Below are positions 9,635-19,534 of a DNA stretch of 64,000 nucleotides, piece after piece (positions within the stretch are counted from its first letter, which is position 1; each line of letters starts with the position of its first letter). A program made the translations under genes and the position numbers. Below the pieces are notes generated by a model, which was given only the letters and a program-made list of their open reading frames with translations, was not told the origin of the DNA and searched no databases. Source of the DNA: an uncultured Opitutaceae bacterium (GTDB lineage: Bacteria > Verrucomicrobiota > Verrucomicrobiia > Opitutales > Opitutaceae); the NCBI GenBank assembly GCA_903862935.1, contig CAIOZY010000041.1:53176-117175 (forward strand), read 5' to 3'.

Positions 9635-9708
9635 TGTCCGCATTTAGCGGGTATGAGAGGGTTGGGTTCCTACCAAGAACTAACCTTCAACCCCGATACA
9701 TGCGGACA
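9635..9708. repeat. 74-nt multi-segment palindromic element
   Basis: Four nested arms pair in order: TGTCCGCAT (9635-9643) with ATGCGGACA (9700-9708), GTAT with ATAC, GGGTTG with CAACCC, and GGTT with AACC, leaving a loop of about 13 bases. Small bulges interrupt the stem. The fold can form in DNA or RNA on either strand. It could be a REP or MITE-like dispersed element or a small structured RNA. I see no second copy in this window. Confidence 0.5.
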
Positions 9709-10085
9709 TTCACAAGAACGCCCGCACGACTCCGCTTAGCCGAGCGGTGATCGTGCAGAGAGTGCTCCGGGAGGGACCCAGCCGGAAAAGTCCTGCCGGG
9801 CCGAGTCTGGACTTCACGGCAGTCAGTTTGAGGCGGGCGCGCCTGACCTTCCTATCCCGAATGAACTGGTGGGTTGAGCAGCCGCTGAACGAAGCATCTA
9901 CCCTAATTAGGGCCGGGGCGCCGGGTTGGCCCCGGGGATCATCAGAACGATCCACCACTGGATCCGGTGCCCTCCCCGCGCAGAACAACTCAAGTTCGAC
10001 TCAGGCGAGTTCCGCCCAAGAGCACCACGACAGGAGGATCTCTATCGCTCTGTCTGCGTTTATCTTGGGGAGGCTGATGGGGAAC
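9709..10085. other. Noncoding stretch with a perfect 12-bp palindrome
   Basis: No credible gene is seen here. The only clear structure is CCCTAATTAGGG at 9901-9912, a perfect dyad that could be a protein binding site. The stretch ends at the 3' end of the leftward AsmA-like gene. Confidence 0.4.
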
Positions 10086-10811
10086 CTATCTATTGCCCCC
10101 AAAGAGGCCCTTGAGGCCCTCAGTGGCCTGCTTGGCCGCGTCCCCGGCTGCGGAGCCGACCTTGCCCGCGGACTGGACAGCAGCGCTCACGACGCTGGAA
10201 CTCACGCTTCTCATGACGGCCAGGGCGAGCTGGTCGGAGGTGATGCCACCCTCCTTGGTGCCGAGGTCGGTCAATTCGATCGGCGGCATGGGAACGGTCA
10301 CAGCGGCTAAGCCTGCGCCGAGGGTCACCTTGGCGCCGGTGAGCAGGAAGTGCTTCACTTCGAACTTGAGGGGCTTGCCGCTCTTCGTCGTTGCCGCCGA
10401 GGAGCCGCTGGAGGCGGTCCCCTGGATATTCTTGAGCAGGTCCCCAATGTTGCTGGCGACCAGCTTTGTTTCGTACACGAACTCGGGCTGCTCGATCACG
10501 ACGTCCTTGACGACAATGTGGTCGCCCAGAAGAGACAGGGGTGCGAGTGCAACATGGACCTTACCGCAGGAGAAGGCCTTCTCCGATGTCCAGCCCTTGG
10601 GGTTTCCGACAAACAAGCCGGTGAGGGTTCCGCTTCCCGTCAGAGGGGATATGGTCGCTCCCGCCAGCTCGACTCGGGTCTGGGTGATCTTCGGGCCGAC
10701 CGAGTTGACCCCAACCGTTACTGCGGACCCGATCGAGAATCTCAGAGCGAAATAACCGACAATTCCGACGACGACCACCACAGCGGCAATCTTGATGAGT
10801 TTGGAGTTCAT
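10086..10811 (-). CDS. Membrane-anchored AsmA-like protein
   Basis: A 241-residue protein with one N-terminal membrane helix (about residues 5-27) and a periplasmic domain. The stretch IVVKDVVIEQPEFVYE followed by SNIGDLLKNI resembles the repeat region of AsmA/DUF748-type proteins, which are involved in envelope lipid transport or outer-membrane biogenesis. A low-complexity linker (TASSGSSAATTKSGK) and an Ala/Gly-rich C-terminus follow. The start at 10811 was chosen because it precedes the helix directly. It is divergent from parE. The family assignment is moderate; the function is not known. Confidence 0.6.
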   Translation of the reverse strand: MNSKLIKIAAVVVVVGIVGYFALRFSIGSAVTVGVNSVGPKITQTRVELAGATISPLTGSGTLTGLFVGNPKGWTSEKAFSCGKVHVALAPLSLLGDHIVVKDVVIEQPEFVYETKLVASNIGDLLKNIQGTASSGSSAATTKSGKPLKFEVKHFLLTGAKVTLGAGLAAVTVPMPPIELTDLGTKEGGITSDQLALAVMRSVSSSVVSAAVQSAGKVGSAAGDAAKQATEGLKGLFGGNR

Positions 10812-10942
10812 GGTGAGATTTCTTTGATTATCCCTTACTTGCCCTGCGGGCCCGTCCACGCAACCCCGAAACCCGCGCACGGTCCCATTTATTCGCTTGT
10901 CACTGGGCCCCGCCGCCGGACCCTTGCCAGCATCGTTTCGGC

Positions 10943-12784
10943 ATGTCCTCCGACTACACAGAATCCTCGATCAAGACCCTCTCCTCGACCGAACACATCC
11001 GCCTGCGCCCGGGTATGTACGTCGGCCGGCTGGGCGACGGCAGCCACGCCGAGGACGGGATCTATGTGCTGATCAAGGAGACGATCGACAACGCGGTCGA
11101 CGAGTTTGCGATGGGCCACGGGCGCCGGATCGACGTCACGCTCAAAGACCGCCTGGTCTCGGTCCGGGACTACGGGAGGGGGATCCCTCTCGGGAAGGTT
11201 CTCGACTGCGTGTCGATCATCAACACCGGCGCCAAATACGACAGCGAGACCTTCAAGAAGGCGGTCGGGCTGAACGGGGTGGGGCAGAAGGCGGTGAACG
11301 CCCTGTCGCTGTCCTACCGGGCCCAGTCGGTCCGCGAGGGCCAGACCAAGGTGGTCGAGTTTGCCCGCGGCAAGCTCAAGAAGGACAACCGGGTTGTAAA
11401 GACCACCGAGCGGAACGGAACCCTCATCGAGTTCACCCCGGACGAGGAGCTCTTCGGGACGGACTTCCGCTACCGCACCGAGTTTATCGAGGACATGCTG
11501 TGGAAGTACGCGTACCTGAACCGCGGACTGACCCTCAACCTCAACGGCAAGCCCTTCCGCTCCGAGAACGGCCTGAAGGACCTTCTGGGGAAAAGCCTCA
11601 GCGGCGAGGCCCTCTACCCGATTGTGCATCTGGAGGGCGAGGACATTGAAATCGCCTTCACCCACGGGGCCCACTACGGCGAGGAGTACTTCTCCTTCGT
11701 GAACGGCCAGCACACGACCATGGGCGGTACCCACCTGGCCGCGTTCCGGGAGGCCTTCGTCGAGACGCTGCGCAACTTCTATAAGAAGGACTTCGACGCC
11801 GCCGACATCCGCCAGGCGATCTTTGCCGCGGTCTCGGTGAGGGTTACCGAACCGGTTTTCGAGTCCCAGACCAAGACCAAGCTCGGCTCCGTGGACATCG
11901 CCCCCGGCGGGCCGTCCGTCAAGGAGTTCGTGGGCAAGTTCGTCCAGCAGAGCCTCGACGGGTACCTGCACCGCAGCTCCGAGACGGCCCAGGCCCTCCT
12001 GGGCAAGATCCAGGACAGCGAGCGGGAGCGCAAGGAGCTCGCCGGGATCCGCAGCCTCGCCCGCGAGCGCTCGAAGAAGGCCTCCCTGCACAACCGGAAA
12101 CTCCGCGACTGCCGGCTCCACTTGGGCGACAAGGCTGAGGAGGCCGAACAGAGCACGCTCTTCATTGTCGAGGGTGACTCGGCGGCCGGATCCCTTACAG
12201 CCTGCCGCGACGTCCGCACCCAGGCTGTGTTCGCCCTGAAGGGCAAGCCCCTGAACACCTACGGGCTGTCCAAAAAGGTCATCTACGAGAACGAGGAGTT
12301 TCACCTGCTGCAGTCGGCCCTGAACATCGAGGACGGCCTGGACGGGCTGCGCTACAACCAGGTCGTGATCGCCACGGACGCGGACGTGGACGGGATGCAC
12401 ATCCGGCTCCTGCTGATCTCGTTCTTTCTGCAGTTCTTCCCCGACCTAATCCGCAACGGGCACCTGTTTATCCTGGAGACCCCGCTTTTCCGGGTGCGAA
12501 ACCGCAAGGAGACCCGCTACTGTTATTCCGAGCCCGAGAGGCGCGCAGCCCTGACGCATTTCGGGGCGAGCGCCGAGGTCACGCGGTTCAAGGGCCTAGG
12601 CGAGATCTCCGCGGGCGAGTTCAGCGGCTTCATCGGCGAGTCGATCCGGCTGGAGCCGGTGTCGCTTGCGCACATGCATGACACCGACCAGCTGCTCGGG
12701 TTCTTCATGGGGAAGAACACGCCCGAGCGGCAGGACTTCATCATCTCGAACCTGAGGGTCGAGAAGGACCTCGTGGAGACCTGA
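10943..12784 (+). CDS. parE: Type IIA topoisomerase subunit B, ParE-like
   Basis: ATPase and TOPRIM subunit of a type IIA DNA topoisomerase, 613 residues. The GHKL ATPase is shown by [14 protein letters not shown], the Asn of [21 protein letters not shown] and [20 protein letters not shown] motifs are [10 protein letters not shown] and [12 protein letters not shown]. The length fits ParE or short GyrB forms rather than enterobacterial GyrB with its 170-residue insert. The partner subunit starts six bases after the stop codon, so the pair is an operon. Which of gyrase or topoisomerase IV activity it has cannot be told from this subunit alone. Confidence 0.9.
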   Translation: MSSDYTESSIKTLSSTEHIRLRPGMYVGRLGDGSHAEDGIYVLIKETIDNAVDEFAMGHGRRIDVTLKDRLVSVRDYGRGIPLGKVLDCVSIINTGAKYDSETFKKAVGLNGVGQKAVNALSLSYRAQSVREGQTKVVEFARGKLKKDNRVVKTTERNGTLIEFTPDEELFGTDFRYRTEFIEDMLWKYAYLNRGLTLNLNGKPFRSENGLKDLLGKSLSGEALYPIVHLEGEDIEIAFTHGAHYGEEYFSFVNGQHTTMGGTHLAAFREAFVETLRNFYKKDFDAADIRQAIFAAVSVRVTEPVFESQTKTKLGSVDIAPGGPSVKEFVGKFVQQSLDGYLHRSSETAQALLGKIQDSERERKELAGIRSLARERSKKASLHNRKLRDCRLHLGDKAEEAEQSTLFIVEGDSAAGSLTACRDVRTQAVFALKGKPLNTYGLSKKVIYENEEFHLLQSALNIEDGLDGLRYNQVVIATDADVDGMHIRLLLISFFLQFFPDLIRNGHLFILETPLFRVRNRKETRYCYSEPERRAALTHFGASAEVTRFKGLGEISAGEFSGFIGESIRLEPVSLAHMHDTDQLLGFFMGKNTPERQDFIISNLRVEKDLVET

Positions 12785-12789
12785 ACGCC

Positions 12790-14754
12790 ATGGCGAAGAC
12801 CAAGCCCAAGAAGCAGGCCGAGGAGGCGCCCCTGGCGCGACACTACCGCACGTGGTTTCTGGACTACGCCAGTTACGTCATCCTCGACCGCGCCGTCCCC
12901 GACATCGCCGACGGGCTCAAGCCCGTGCAACGCCGCATCCTCCACACCCTTTGGGAGATGGACGACGGACGTTTCCACAAGGTCGCGAACGTGGTTGGCG
13001 CGTGCATGCGCTTCCATCCGCACGGCGATGCCTCGATCGGGGCGGCCTTGGTCGGCATGGGCCAGCGCGCGTTTCTCGTGGAGCCCCAGGGCAATTTCGG
13101 GAACACCCTGACCGGGGACGAACCTGCGGCTCCGCGCTACATCGAGGCCCGGTTGACGCCGTTCGCCCGCGAGGTCCTCTTCAACCCGAAGACGACCACC
13201 TGGCAGTTGAGCTACGACGGGCGGGCCCGCGAGCCGGTGACGTTGCCGGCGAAGTTCCCGATCACGCTGCTGGATGGGGCGGAGGGGATTGCGGTCGGGC
13301 TCTCCACGCGGATTCTGCCCCACAACTTCAACGATCTCTGCCGCGCCGCGATCAACCATCTCCAAGGCAAAAGCTTCCGGATCTTTCCTGATTTTCCGTC
13401 GGGCGGGATCGCGGACTTCTCCGAGTACAACGACGGCGAACGCGGCGGGCGGGTGAAGCTCCGGGCGAAGATTGAGAAGCGCAGCAAATACCTGCTGGCC
13501 ATCACCGAGATCCCCTACGGCACGACCACGAGCTCCGTCATCGAGTCAATCCTCGCCGCGAACGCCAAGGGCAAGACCAGGATCAAACACGTCGACGACA
13601 ACACGGCCGACAAGGTCGAGATCCTGATCGAGTTGCCCCAGGGTTCCGACCCCGACCAGGTGATCCAGCAGCTGTATGTCTTCACGGACTGCCAGGTCTC
13701 GATCGCCCCAGCGGCCTGCGTCATCGAGGATGACAAGCCGGTCTTCCTGGGGGCCCGCGAGATCCTCAAGCGCAGTGTCGAGCGGACCCGCTCCCTGCTC
13801 AAGCAGGAGCTCGAGATCCGCCTGGGCGAACTCGAGCAGCAGTGGCACTGGGACTCCCTGGAGCGGATCTTCATCGAGGAGCGGGTCTATCGCCGGATCG
13901 AGAAGTCGGAGACCTGGGAGAGCGTCCTGAAGGAGATCCGCGAGGGTCTGAAGCCCTTCGTCAAGCGCCTGCGTCGGGCCGTGACCGACGAGGACATCAC
14001 CCGGCTCACCGAGATCCGGATCAAGCGGATTTCGGCCTACAACCGCTTCCAGGCCGACGAGGCGATCAAGAAGACCGAGGAGGCCCTCGCGGAGACGAAG
14101 AAGGAGCTCAAGAGCCTCACGGCCTATGCTGTGCGCTGGTTCGAGTCCCTCCAGGAAAAGTACGGCAAGGGGATAAAGCGGCGAACCCAGTACGACGAGA
14201 TCGAGCAGATCAGCGCAGCCCAGGTGGTGAGCGCCAATCAGAGGCTCTACGTCAACCGGGCCGACGGGTTCATCGGCCTGAACTGGCGCCAGCACGAGTT
14301 TGTCCAGGAGTGCACGATCCTCGACGACGTCGTCTGCTTCATGGCCGACGTGTCGATGAAGGTCTCCAAGGTCGCCGACCGGGTCTTCATGGGCCGGGAC
14401 ATCGTCCACTGCGCCGTCATGCCGAAAGAGGGGGACCCGAGCGTCTACGCCATGGTCTACCAGGACAAGGTGACGGGAAAGGCCTTTGCGAAAAAATTCC
14501 AGATCGGGGGGGTGACCCGGGACAAGCTCTACCCCCTGGCCAAGTCCGAGGGCTCGCGGATTGTCTACTTCCAGCGCTTTGCAAACGAGGCCGCACTGCC
14601 GGCCACACTCCACATTTCGCTGGACGGCCGCAGCAGGGCCCGGGTGCGGGAGTTCGACTTCGATTTCTCGGGGGTTTCCGTGAGCAACCGGGGCGCCCGG
14701 GGGCTCACCGTCACGCGCTGGCCGGTCAAGGCCGTCGCCCCGGCGGCCTCCTGA
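12790..14754 (+). CDS. parC: Type IIA topoisomerase subunit A, ParC-like
   Basis: DNA cleavage and rejoining subunit, 654 residues. The N-terminal motif RAVPDIADGLKPVQRRILH and the catalytic tyrosine Tyr117 in PRYIEARL are present, as is MGQRAFLVEPQGNFGN. A central coiled coil is followed by a short C-terminal domain. I see no GyrA box, which supports a decatenating, ParC-like role rather than gyrase. The N-terminus is Lys-rich (AKTKPKKQAEE). It forms an operon with parE. Confidence 0.88.
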   Translation: MAKTKPKKQAEEAPLARHYRTWFLDYASYVILDRAVPDIADGLKPVQRRILHTLWEMDDGRFHKVANVVGACMRFHPHGDASIGAALVGMGQRAFLVEPQGNFGNTLTGDEPAAPRYIEARLTPFAREVLFNPKTTTWQLSYDGRAREPVTLPAKFPITLLDGAEGIAVGLSTRILPHNFNDLCRAAINHLQGKSFRIFPDFPSGGIADFSEYNDGERGGRVKLRAKIEKRSKYLLAITEIPYGTTTSSVIESILAANAKGKTRIKHVDDNTADKVEILIELPQGSDPDQVIQQLYVFTDCQVSIAPAACVIEDDKPVFLGAREILKRSVERTRSLLKQELEIRLGELEQQWHWDSLERIFIEERVYRRIEKSETWESVLKEIREGLKPFVKRLRRAVTDEDITRLTEIRIKRISAYNRFQADEAIKKTEEALAETKKELKSLTAYAVRWFESLQEKYGKGIKRRTQYDEIEQISAAQVVSANQRLYVNRADGFIGLNWRQHEFVQECTILDDVVCFMADVSMKVSKVADRVFMGRDIVHCAVMPKEGDPSVYAMVYQDKVTGKAFAKKFQIGGVTRDKLYPLAKSEGSRIVYFQRFANEAALPATLHISLDGRSRARVREFDFDFSGVSVSNRGARGLTVTRWPVKAVAPAAS

Positions 14755-14772
14755 GGGGTCCGGGGCCCCTCA
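14752..14772 (+). terminator. GC-rich hairpin overlapping the parC stop
   Basis: TGAGGGG and CCCCTCA pair across a seven-base loop, beginning at the parC stop codon itself. No T tract follows, so this is only a candidate terminator between parC and smc. Confidence 0.35.
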
Positions 14773-14820
14773 CTTTCCCATTGCCCGTCCTCCCACGGCT
14801 CTCTCACAGTTTACTGAAGC

Positions 14821-17800
14821 ATGTATCTCAAGGCGCTTTCGCTCCACGGCTTCAAGTCCTTCGCCGACCCGATTACCCTCGGGTTTGAGCCCGGGGTGAC
14901 GGCGGTCGTGGGGCCCAATGGATGCGGTAAGTCCAACATCGCCGACGCGATCCGTTGGGTTCTGGGCGAGCAGAGCGCCAAGGCGCTGCGCGGCGGCAAG
15001 ATGCAGGATGTCATCTTCGAGGGCGTTGACACCCGCAAGCCCGCCCAGATGTGCGAAGTCTCCCTGTTGCTGACCGGCTGCGAGGAGCAACTCGGGACCG
15101 ACTTTCACGAGGTCGAAATCATGCGCCGCGGGCACCGCGACGGCATGGGGGAGTATTTCCTGAACGGGCAGCCCTGCCGACTGAAGGACATCCACAAGCT
15201 GTTCATGGACACTGGGGTGGGCCGGACGAGCTACTCCATCATGGCCCAGGGCCAGATTGACCAGGTGCTCTCCTCAAAGCCTGAGGAGCGCCGGGCGGTC
15301 TTCGAGGAGGCGGCTGGGATCACCAAGTACAAGAGCCAGCGCCGGGAGGCGATGGCCAAGCTCGACCTGACCGACCAGAACCTCACCCGCGTGACCGACA
15401 TCGTCGGTGAGGTCGGCCGGCAGATCGGCACCCTTCGCCGGCAGGCCTCTAAGGCAATGCGCTACAAGCGTCTGAACCACCGGCTCCGGCAGCTGAGCCT
15501 GGCCTGGAGCGGGCGCCAGCATGAGCTGCTCACGGCTTCGCTCGCCGAGCTCGATGGCAAGGTCTCGGCGCTGCGCGCGGCCGCCGCCGAGCGCCGGGCG
15601 AACCTCGATTCCCAGCAATCCGGGCTCGACGCCCGCAAGGACAAGCGAAGCCAGCTCAACCAGCGGGTCCAGGAGGCCCAGCAGTCCGTTTTCGACCTGC
15701 GCTCCCAGAGGGAGCAGGCCGAGAACTCAGCAAATCTCGCCCAGATCAAGAAGTCAGGGCTTGAAGAGCGGCTGGCCTCCTCCCGGGACAGCGTGGGCGA
15801 GGTCGAGATGCAGCTTAGGGAGGTCTCGGTCCAGGCGGACACGGGGGCGCAGGACAAGCAACTTCAGCTGAACCTGCTCGGCAGCTCGGATGCGGTTTTC
15901 CAGGAGCGGAGCCGGGAGTTGGCGCTGGCGGAGGGGCGCCTGACGAAGCTCGAGCAGGAGCTCAGCCAGGCGAAGTTCGACCTCCTGCAACTCGAGAGTA
16001 CGGTCGCCCGGCTTCGGACCGACTGCTCTGGATACGAAGTGGACCAGAAGACGAGCGTCCACCGGCACGGCGCCTTGGCCGGGGAACTCGCGCAGGTCCG
16101 CGAGCAACGGGCCTCTGCCGTGCGGACGGCCGAAGAGCTTACGGCGCGGGTCGAGGCGGTCCTGGCCGACAAGTCCCGGGCCCACAACGAGGCGGCGGCG
16201 GCGCAGCAGACCCTTTCCGACCTGACGCGGGACTTCCGCGAGGCGCAGAGACGTCTCCAGGAGGTCGACCGGCAGCTCGCCCAGCGCGGCGCGCGCCTGA
16301 AGCTCCTCCAGCAGCTCCAGGAGCGCTGGGAGGGGTTTGGCGAGGGCGCGAAGGCCGTTCTGCAGGGGCGCCTCGACTCGGCCCTTTCCGGTCAGAAGGT
16401 TTCCCCGATCACGCGGGGTCTGGAGGTCAGACCGGAGTTCGGGCGGGCCCTTGAGGCCCTCTTGGGCGCGGCTGTCGAGGCGATCAATGTTGCCGACGTA
16501 GCGACCGCACGGCGGATTCTCTCGGGCCTGGAGGAACAGCAGATCGGCTCGGTCATCCTCAGGGTCCAGGAGCTCGATGGAACGGGCCGGGTGGGCGCGG
16601 TGGAACTGCCCTCCTTCCTCAAGGCCGCATCGACTGCGCTCAACGGGGTCGAGCCGGGGCATCCCGCCTCCGCCCTCCTGTCGGCGTGCTACATCGCCGA
16701 GGATCTCGGCTCCTTCCTAGATTTCTGGAAGTCGAACCCGGCCTTCGAGTTTCTGGCGGTTGCGACCATAAGGGGCGAGGTCGTGGACCGCCGGGGTGTC
16801 GTCGCCGGCGGGCACGTGAGTGCCAAGAAGCACTCCAACAGTATCGTTTTCCGCGAGATCGAGCTCCGCGAGACGTCCCGGGCCATGGCCGAGGAGCAGA
16901 AGATCCACGACGAGCAGAAGGTGCGGATCGACGCCCTGGCCGCATCGATCACGGCGGCCGAGCAGGCCCTAGAGCGGTGCCGCGAGGCCGTCCTCGCCGT
17001 CACCCAGAGCGCGACTGCCCTCCAGACCGAGCAACGCAGCGCTCAGAAGACCCGAGACGATGTCGAAGCACGGGTGCACCGGATGGAGTCCGATCTCGCG
17101 GCCCTGGAGCAGGCCCGGAATGAGGCGCAGGCCCGTTGGACCAAGGCCCAGGCCGGGCTGGCGCAGGCCGAGGCGGCCGCCGGATCACAGCGCGAGCGGA
17201 TCCAGAAGCTCGAGACCGACATCACCGCGTGCCGGACTGACCGCGACCTGAAGCGGGAGTCCCTGGCTCAGGCCCGACTCGAACTCGCCGAGCGCCGACA
17301 GAAGGTCGAGGTCCTCGACCGGGGACTGGGCGAGATGGAAAAGCGCCGGCAGCAGCTGGGAGAGCTCTTGGCGCAGCGGCAGCAGGAGATCGAGACCTGG
17401 ACCGAGCAGACGACCGAGCTTGCGCGCGAGGCCGAGGAGCAGCGCGGCAAGGGGGCCCGGCTCGGCGAGACCCTCGGGATCGCGCAGCAGCAGGTCGAGG
17501 CGATCCGCGCGGACTTGGTCGCCATCGAGGGGGAGATTTCTGGGTTGGAGGCGGCGCAAACCTCCGTCCGAGAGGAGACGGAGGCTGCCCACGAGGAGCT
17601 GAGCGCCCAGGAGGTAAAGTTTGCCGAGGCCCGTCAGCGCGCGCTGTTTCTCGCCGAGGAGACCCAGAGGGAATTCTCCGCGGACGTGGCTGGCCTCAAC
17701 TGGAAGCAGCTCTTATGGCACGCCGAGGACGAGCCCGAGGGAATCAAGGCCCTGGACCTCGACGAGGAGGAGGACCGGATCGCCTCCGAGGCCGCCGGGC

Positions 17801-18648
17801 CCTCCGCGGAAAGCGCCGCCGCCGCCCAGAAGCCCAGGCCGCGCCGGCGCAAGGAGCGGGGCGAACCTACCGAGGCCGACCTTGCGGCACTGGACGCGAC
17901 GAATTGGGACGAGATCAAGGTCCAGGTCGAGGCGCTGCGCCAGCGCCTGACCAGCATGGGGGCGGTGAACCTGGTCGCGATCGAGGAGTACGTGGAGCTA
18001 AAGCAGCGTCACGACTTTCTGGTGGCCCAGAGTTCCGATCTGACGAAGGCCCGGGCCGAACTCATCGGCGCTATTGAGGAGATCAACAAGACGTCCCAGC
18101 AGCAGTTCGCGCTCACCTTCGAGCAGGTCCGCAAGAACTTCGCCTACACCTTCCATACCCTCTTCGGCGGAGGCCGGGCCGAGCTCCAGCTGATCGAGAC
18201 CCCGGACATCCTGGAAAGCGGGATCGAGATCGTCGCCCAGCCCCCGGGAACGAAGTTGAAAGCCATTTCGCTGCTTTCGGGCGGGCAGAAGACGCTGACG
18301 GCCGTAGCGCTGCTGTTTGCCCTGTACATGGTGAAGCCCTCGCCTTTCTGCCTGCTGGACGAACTGGACGCGCCTCTCGACGAGTCGAACATCGGTCGTT
18401 TCACGGATCTGCTGAAGAAATTCGTCAAGGACTCCCAGTTCATCATCATCACCCACAACAAGCGCACGGTGGCCGCAGCCACCGCGATCTACGGGGTGAC
18501 GATGGAGGAGCGCGGGGTTTCCAAGACCGTGTCGATGCGCTTCAACCACGAGCGCGGCGAGGCCGAGGCGCAGCCGCGCACCCTTGCCGAGGCGGTCGCC
18601 GCCGCTCCCTCCTCGGCCCCGGCTGCGGTCCCGGTTCCGGCCTCATGA
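14821..18648 (+). CDS. smc: Chromosome segregation protein SMC
   Basis: Structural maintenance of chromosomes ATPase, 1275 residues. The N-terminal Walker A is GPNGCGKSNIADAIRWVLGE and the C-terminal signature is LLSGGQKTLTAVALLFALY, followed by LLDELDAPLDE. Two long coiled coils flank a hinge near residues 500-670 (seen as AVLQGRLDSALSG to VVDRRGVVAGGHVSAKKHSN). An unusual charged, Ala/Pro-rich insertion (residues about 975-1020, with DLDEEEDRIASEAAG and KPRPRRRKERGE) precedes the C-terminal coil. The stop overlaps the next start (ATGA). The scpA and scpB partners are not in this window. Confidence 0.95.
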   Translation: MYLKALSLHGFKSFADPITLGFEPGVTAVVGPNGCGKSNIADAIRWVLGEQSAKALRGGKMQDVIFEGVDTRKPAQMCEVSLLLTGCEEQLGTDFHEVEIMRRGHRDGMGEYFLNGQPCRLKDIHKLFMDTGVGRTSYSIMAQGQIDQVLSSKPEERRAVFEEAAGITKYKSQRREAMAKLDLTDQNLTRVTDIVGEVGRQIGTLRRQASKAMRYKRLNHRLRQLSLAWSGRQHELLTASLAELDGKVSALRAAAAERRANLDSQQSGLDARKDKRSQLNQRVQEAQQSVFDLRSQREQAENSANLAQIKKSGLEERLASSRDSVGEVEMQLREVSVQADTGAQDKQLQLNLLGSSDAVFQERSRELALAEGRLTKLEQELSQAKFDLLQLESTVARLRTDCSGYEVDQKTSVHRHGALAGELAQVREQRASAVRTAEELTARVEAVLADKSRAHNEAAAAQQTLSDLTRDFREAQRRLQEVDRQLAQRGARLKLLQQLQERWEGFGEGAKAVLQGRLDSALSGQKVSPITRGLEVRPEFGRALEALLGAAVEAINVADVATARRILSGLEEQQIGSVILRVQELDGTGRVGAVELPSFLKAASTALNGVEPGHPASALLSACYIAEDLGSFLDFWKSNPAFEFLAVATIRGEVVDRRGVVAGGHVSAKKHSNSIVFREIELRETSRAMAEEQKIHDEQKVRIDALAASITAAEQALERCREAVLAVTQSATALQTEQRSAQKTRDDVEARVHRMESDLAALEQARNEAQARWTKAQAGLAQAEAAAGSQRERIQKLETDITACRTDRDLKRESLAQARLELAERRQKVEVLDRGLGEMEKRRQQLGELLAQRQQEIETWTEQTTELAREAEEQRGKGARLGETLGIAQQQVEAIRADLVAIEGEISGLEAAQTSVREETEAAHEELSAQEVKFAEARQRALFLAEETQREFSADVAGLNWKQLLWHAEDEPEGIKALDLDEEEDRIASEAAGPSAESAAAAQKPRPRRRKERGEPTEADLAALDATNWDEIKVQVEALRQRLTSMGAVNLVAIEEYVELKQRHDFLVAQSSDLTKARAELIGAIEEINKTSQQQFALTFEQVRKNFAYTFHTLFGGGRAELQLIETPDILESGIEIVAQPPGTKLKAISLLSGGQKTLTAVALLFALYMVKPSPFCLLDELDAPLDESNIGRFTDLLKKFVKDSQFIIITHNKRTVAAATAIYGVTMEERGVSKTVSMRFNHERGEAEAQPRTLAEAVAAAPSSAPAAVPVPAS

Positions 18649-19526
18649 AATACCTGCTGGTAGACGGCTTCAACCTCGCCTACCGCTGCTATTTCGCGAT
18701 CCCCGATCTGACCCGCAAAGACGGCTTTCCGACCGGCGCCCTGCACGGCTGGGTCAAGTCTCTGTGGAAGCTTGCCGACCAGGAAAGGCCGGAGGCAACG
18801 GTCGTATTTTTTGACCTAGGGGGCTCCCAGGATCGGCTTGCCCTGCATCCCGAGTACAAAGCGCAGCGCGAGGAGATGCCGGAGCCGTTGGCCAAGCAGG
18901 TGCCCCACATCAAGGCCCTGACTGGGGCGATGGGCCTGAAGGCGGTCGAGTTGGAGGGGGTCGAGAGCGACGACCTCCTCGCCTCGGAGGCGGTGGCCCT
19001 TTCCGCCGCGGGCCACGAGGTCCTGATCGTGAGCTCCGACAAGGATTTTGCCCAGATCGTCGGCGAGCGGATCACGATCATGATCCCGCCCCCGTCGTCC
19101 AACCCGAAGCTCGGCTGGAGGAGAATGAACGCCGCGGGCGTCGCAGAGAAGTTCGGGGTTTCCCCCGCGCAGATCGCCGACTACCTGGCTTTGGTCGGCG
19201 ACACCTCCGACAATATCCCCGGGGTGGGTGGGGTCGGCCCGAAGACTGCCTCGCGGTGGCTGGCGCAGTACGGAAGCCTCGAGCAAATTCTCGCTCGGGC
19301 GTGTGAAATTGAGCCGGAGAGACTCCGCGAGGCCGTTGCCACGGGGGCCGAGCGGCTGCGGCTGAATCTCAAGCTCACGACCCTTAACACGGCGCTTCCC
19401 GTTGTCCCAATCTCAAAACCCTCCCCGAATCTCGGGGAGTTGTCCCGGATCCTTGAGGAGATGGAGATGAAGGGCGCCTTGGCCGAGGCCCGCGAGCGCT
19501 ACAGTGGCCAGGGGGAGCTTTTCTGA
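18645..19526 (+). CDS. 5'-3' exonuclease / flap endonuclease-like protein
   Basis: A 293-residue stand-alone 5' nuclease homologous to the N-terminal domain of DNA polymerase I. Acidic metal ligands lie in YLLVDGFNLAYR and VESDDLLAS, with SSDKDF and VGDTSDNIPGVGGVGPKTAS, the last being the helix-three-turn-helix DNA-binding element. It removes RNA primers or flaps. The start overlaps the smc stop by four bases, so it is translationally coupled to smc. Confidence 0.92.
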   Translation: MKYLLVDGFNLAYRCYFAIPDLTRKDGFPTGALHGWVKSLWKLADQERPEATVVFFDLGGSQDRLALHPEYKAQREEMPEPLAKQVPHIKALTGAMGLKAVELEGVESDDLLASEAVALSAAGHEVLIVSSDKDFAQIVGERITIMIPPPSSNPKLGWRRMNAAGVAEKFGVSPAQIADYLALVGDTSDNIPGVGGVGPKTASRWLAQYGSLEQILARACEIEPERLREAVATGAERLRLNLKLTTLNTALPVVPISKPSPNLGELSRILEEMEMKGALAEARERYSGQGELF

Positions 19527-19534
19527 TTTTTGCC

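Noticed and set aside
9901..9912. Perfect palindrome CCCTAATTAGGG as an operator
   Set aside because: There is no adjacent regulator or promoter to support a role, so I only record it within the noncoding stretch.
9747..10310. Rightward frame of 187 codons in the noncoding region
   Set aside because: It runs into the antisense of the AsmA-like gene, has no start signal and matches no family.
10889..12400. 503-codon leftward frame opposite parE
   Set aside because: It mirrors the parE reading frame and encodes a low-complexity Val/Leu/Asp/Gly-rich sequence. The sense strand gene is certain.
13546..14613. 355-codon leftward frame opposite parC
   Set aside because: Antisense shadow of a conserved topoisomerase gene; no ribosome binding site and no domain.
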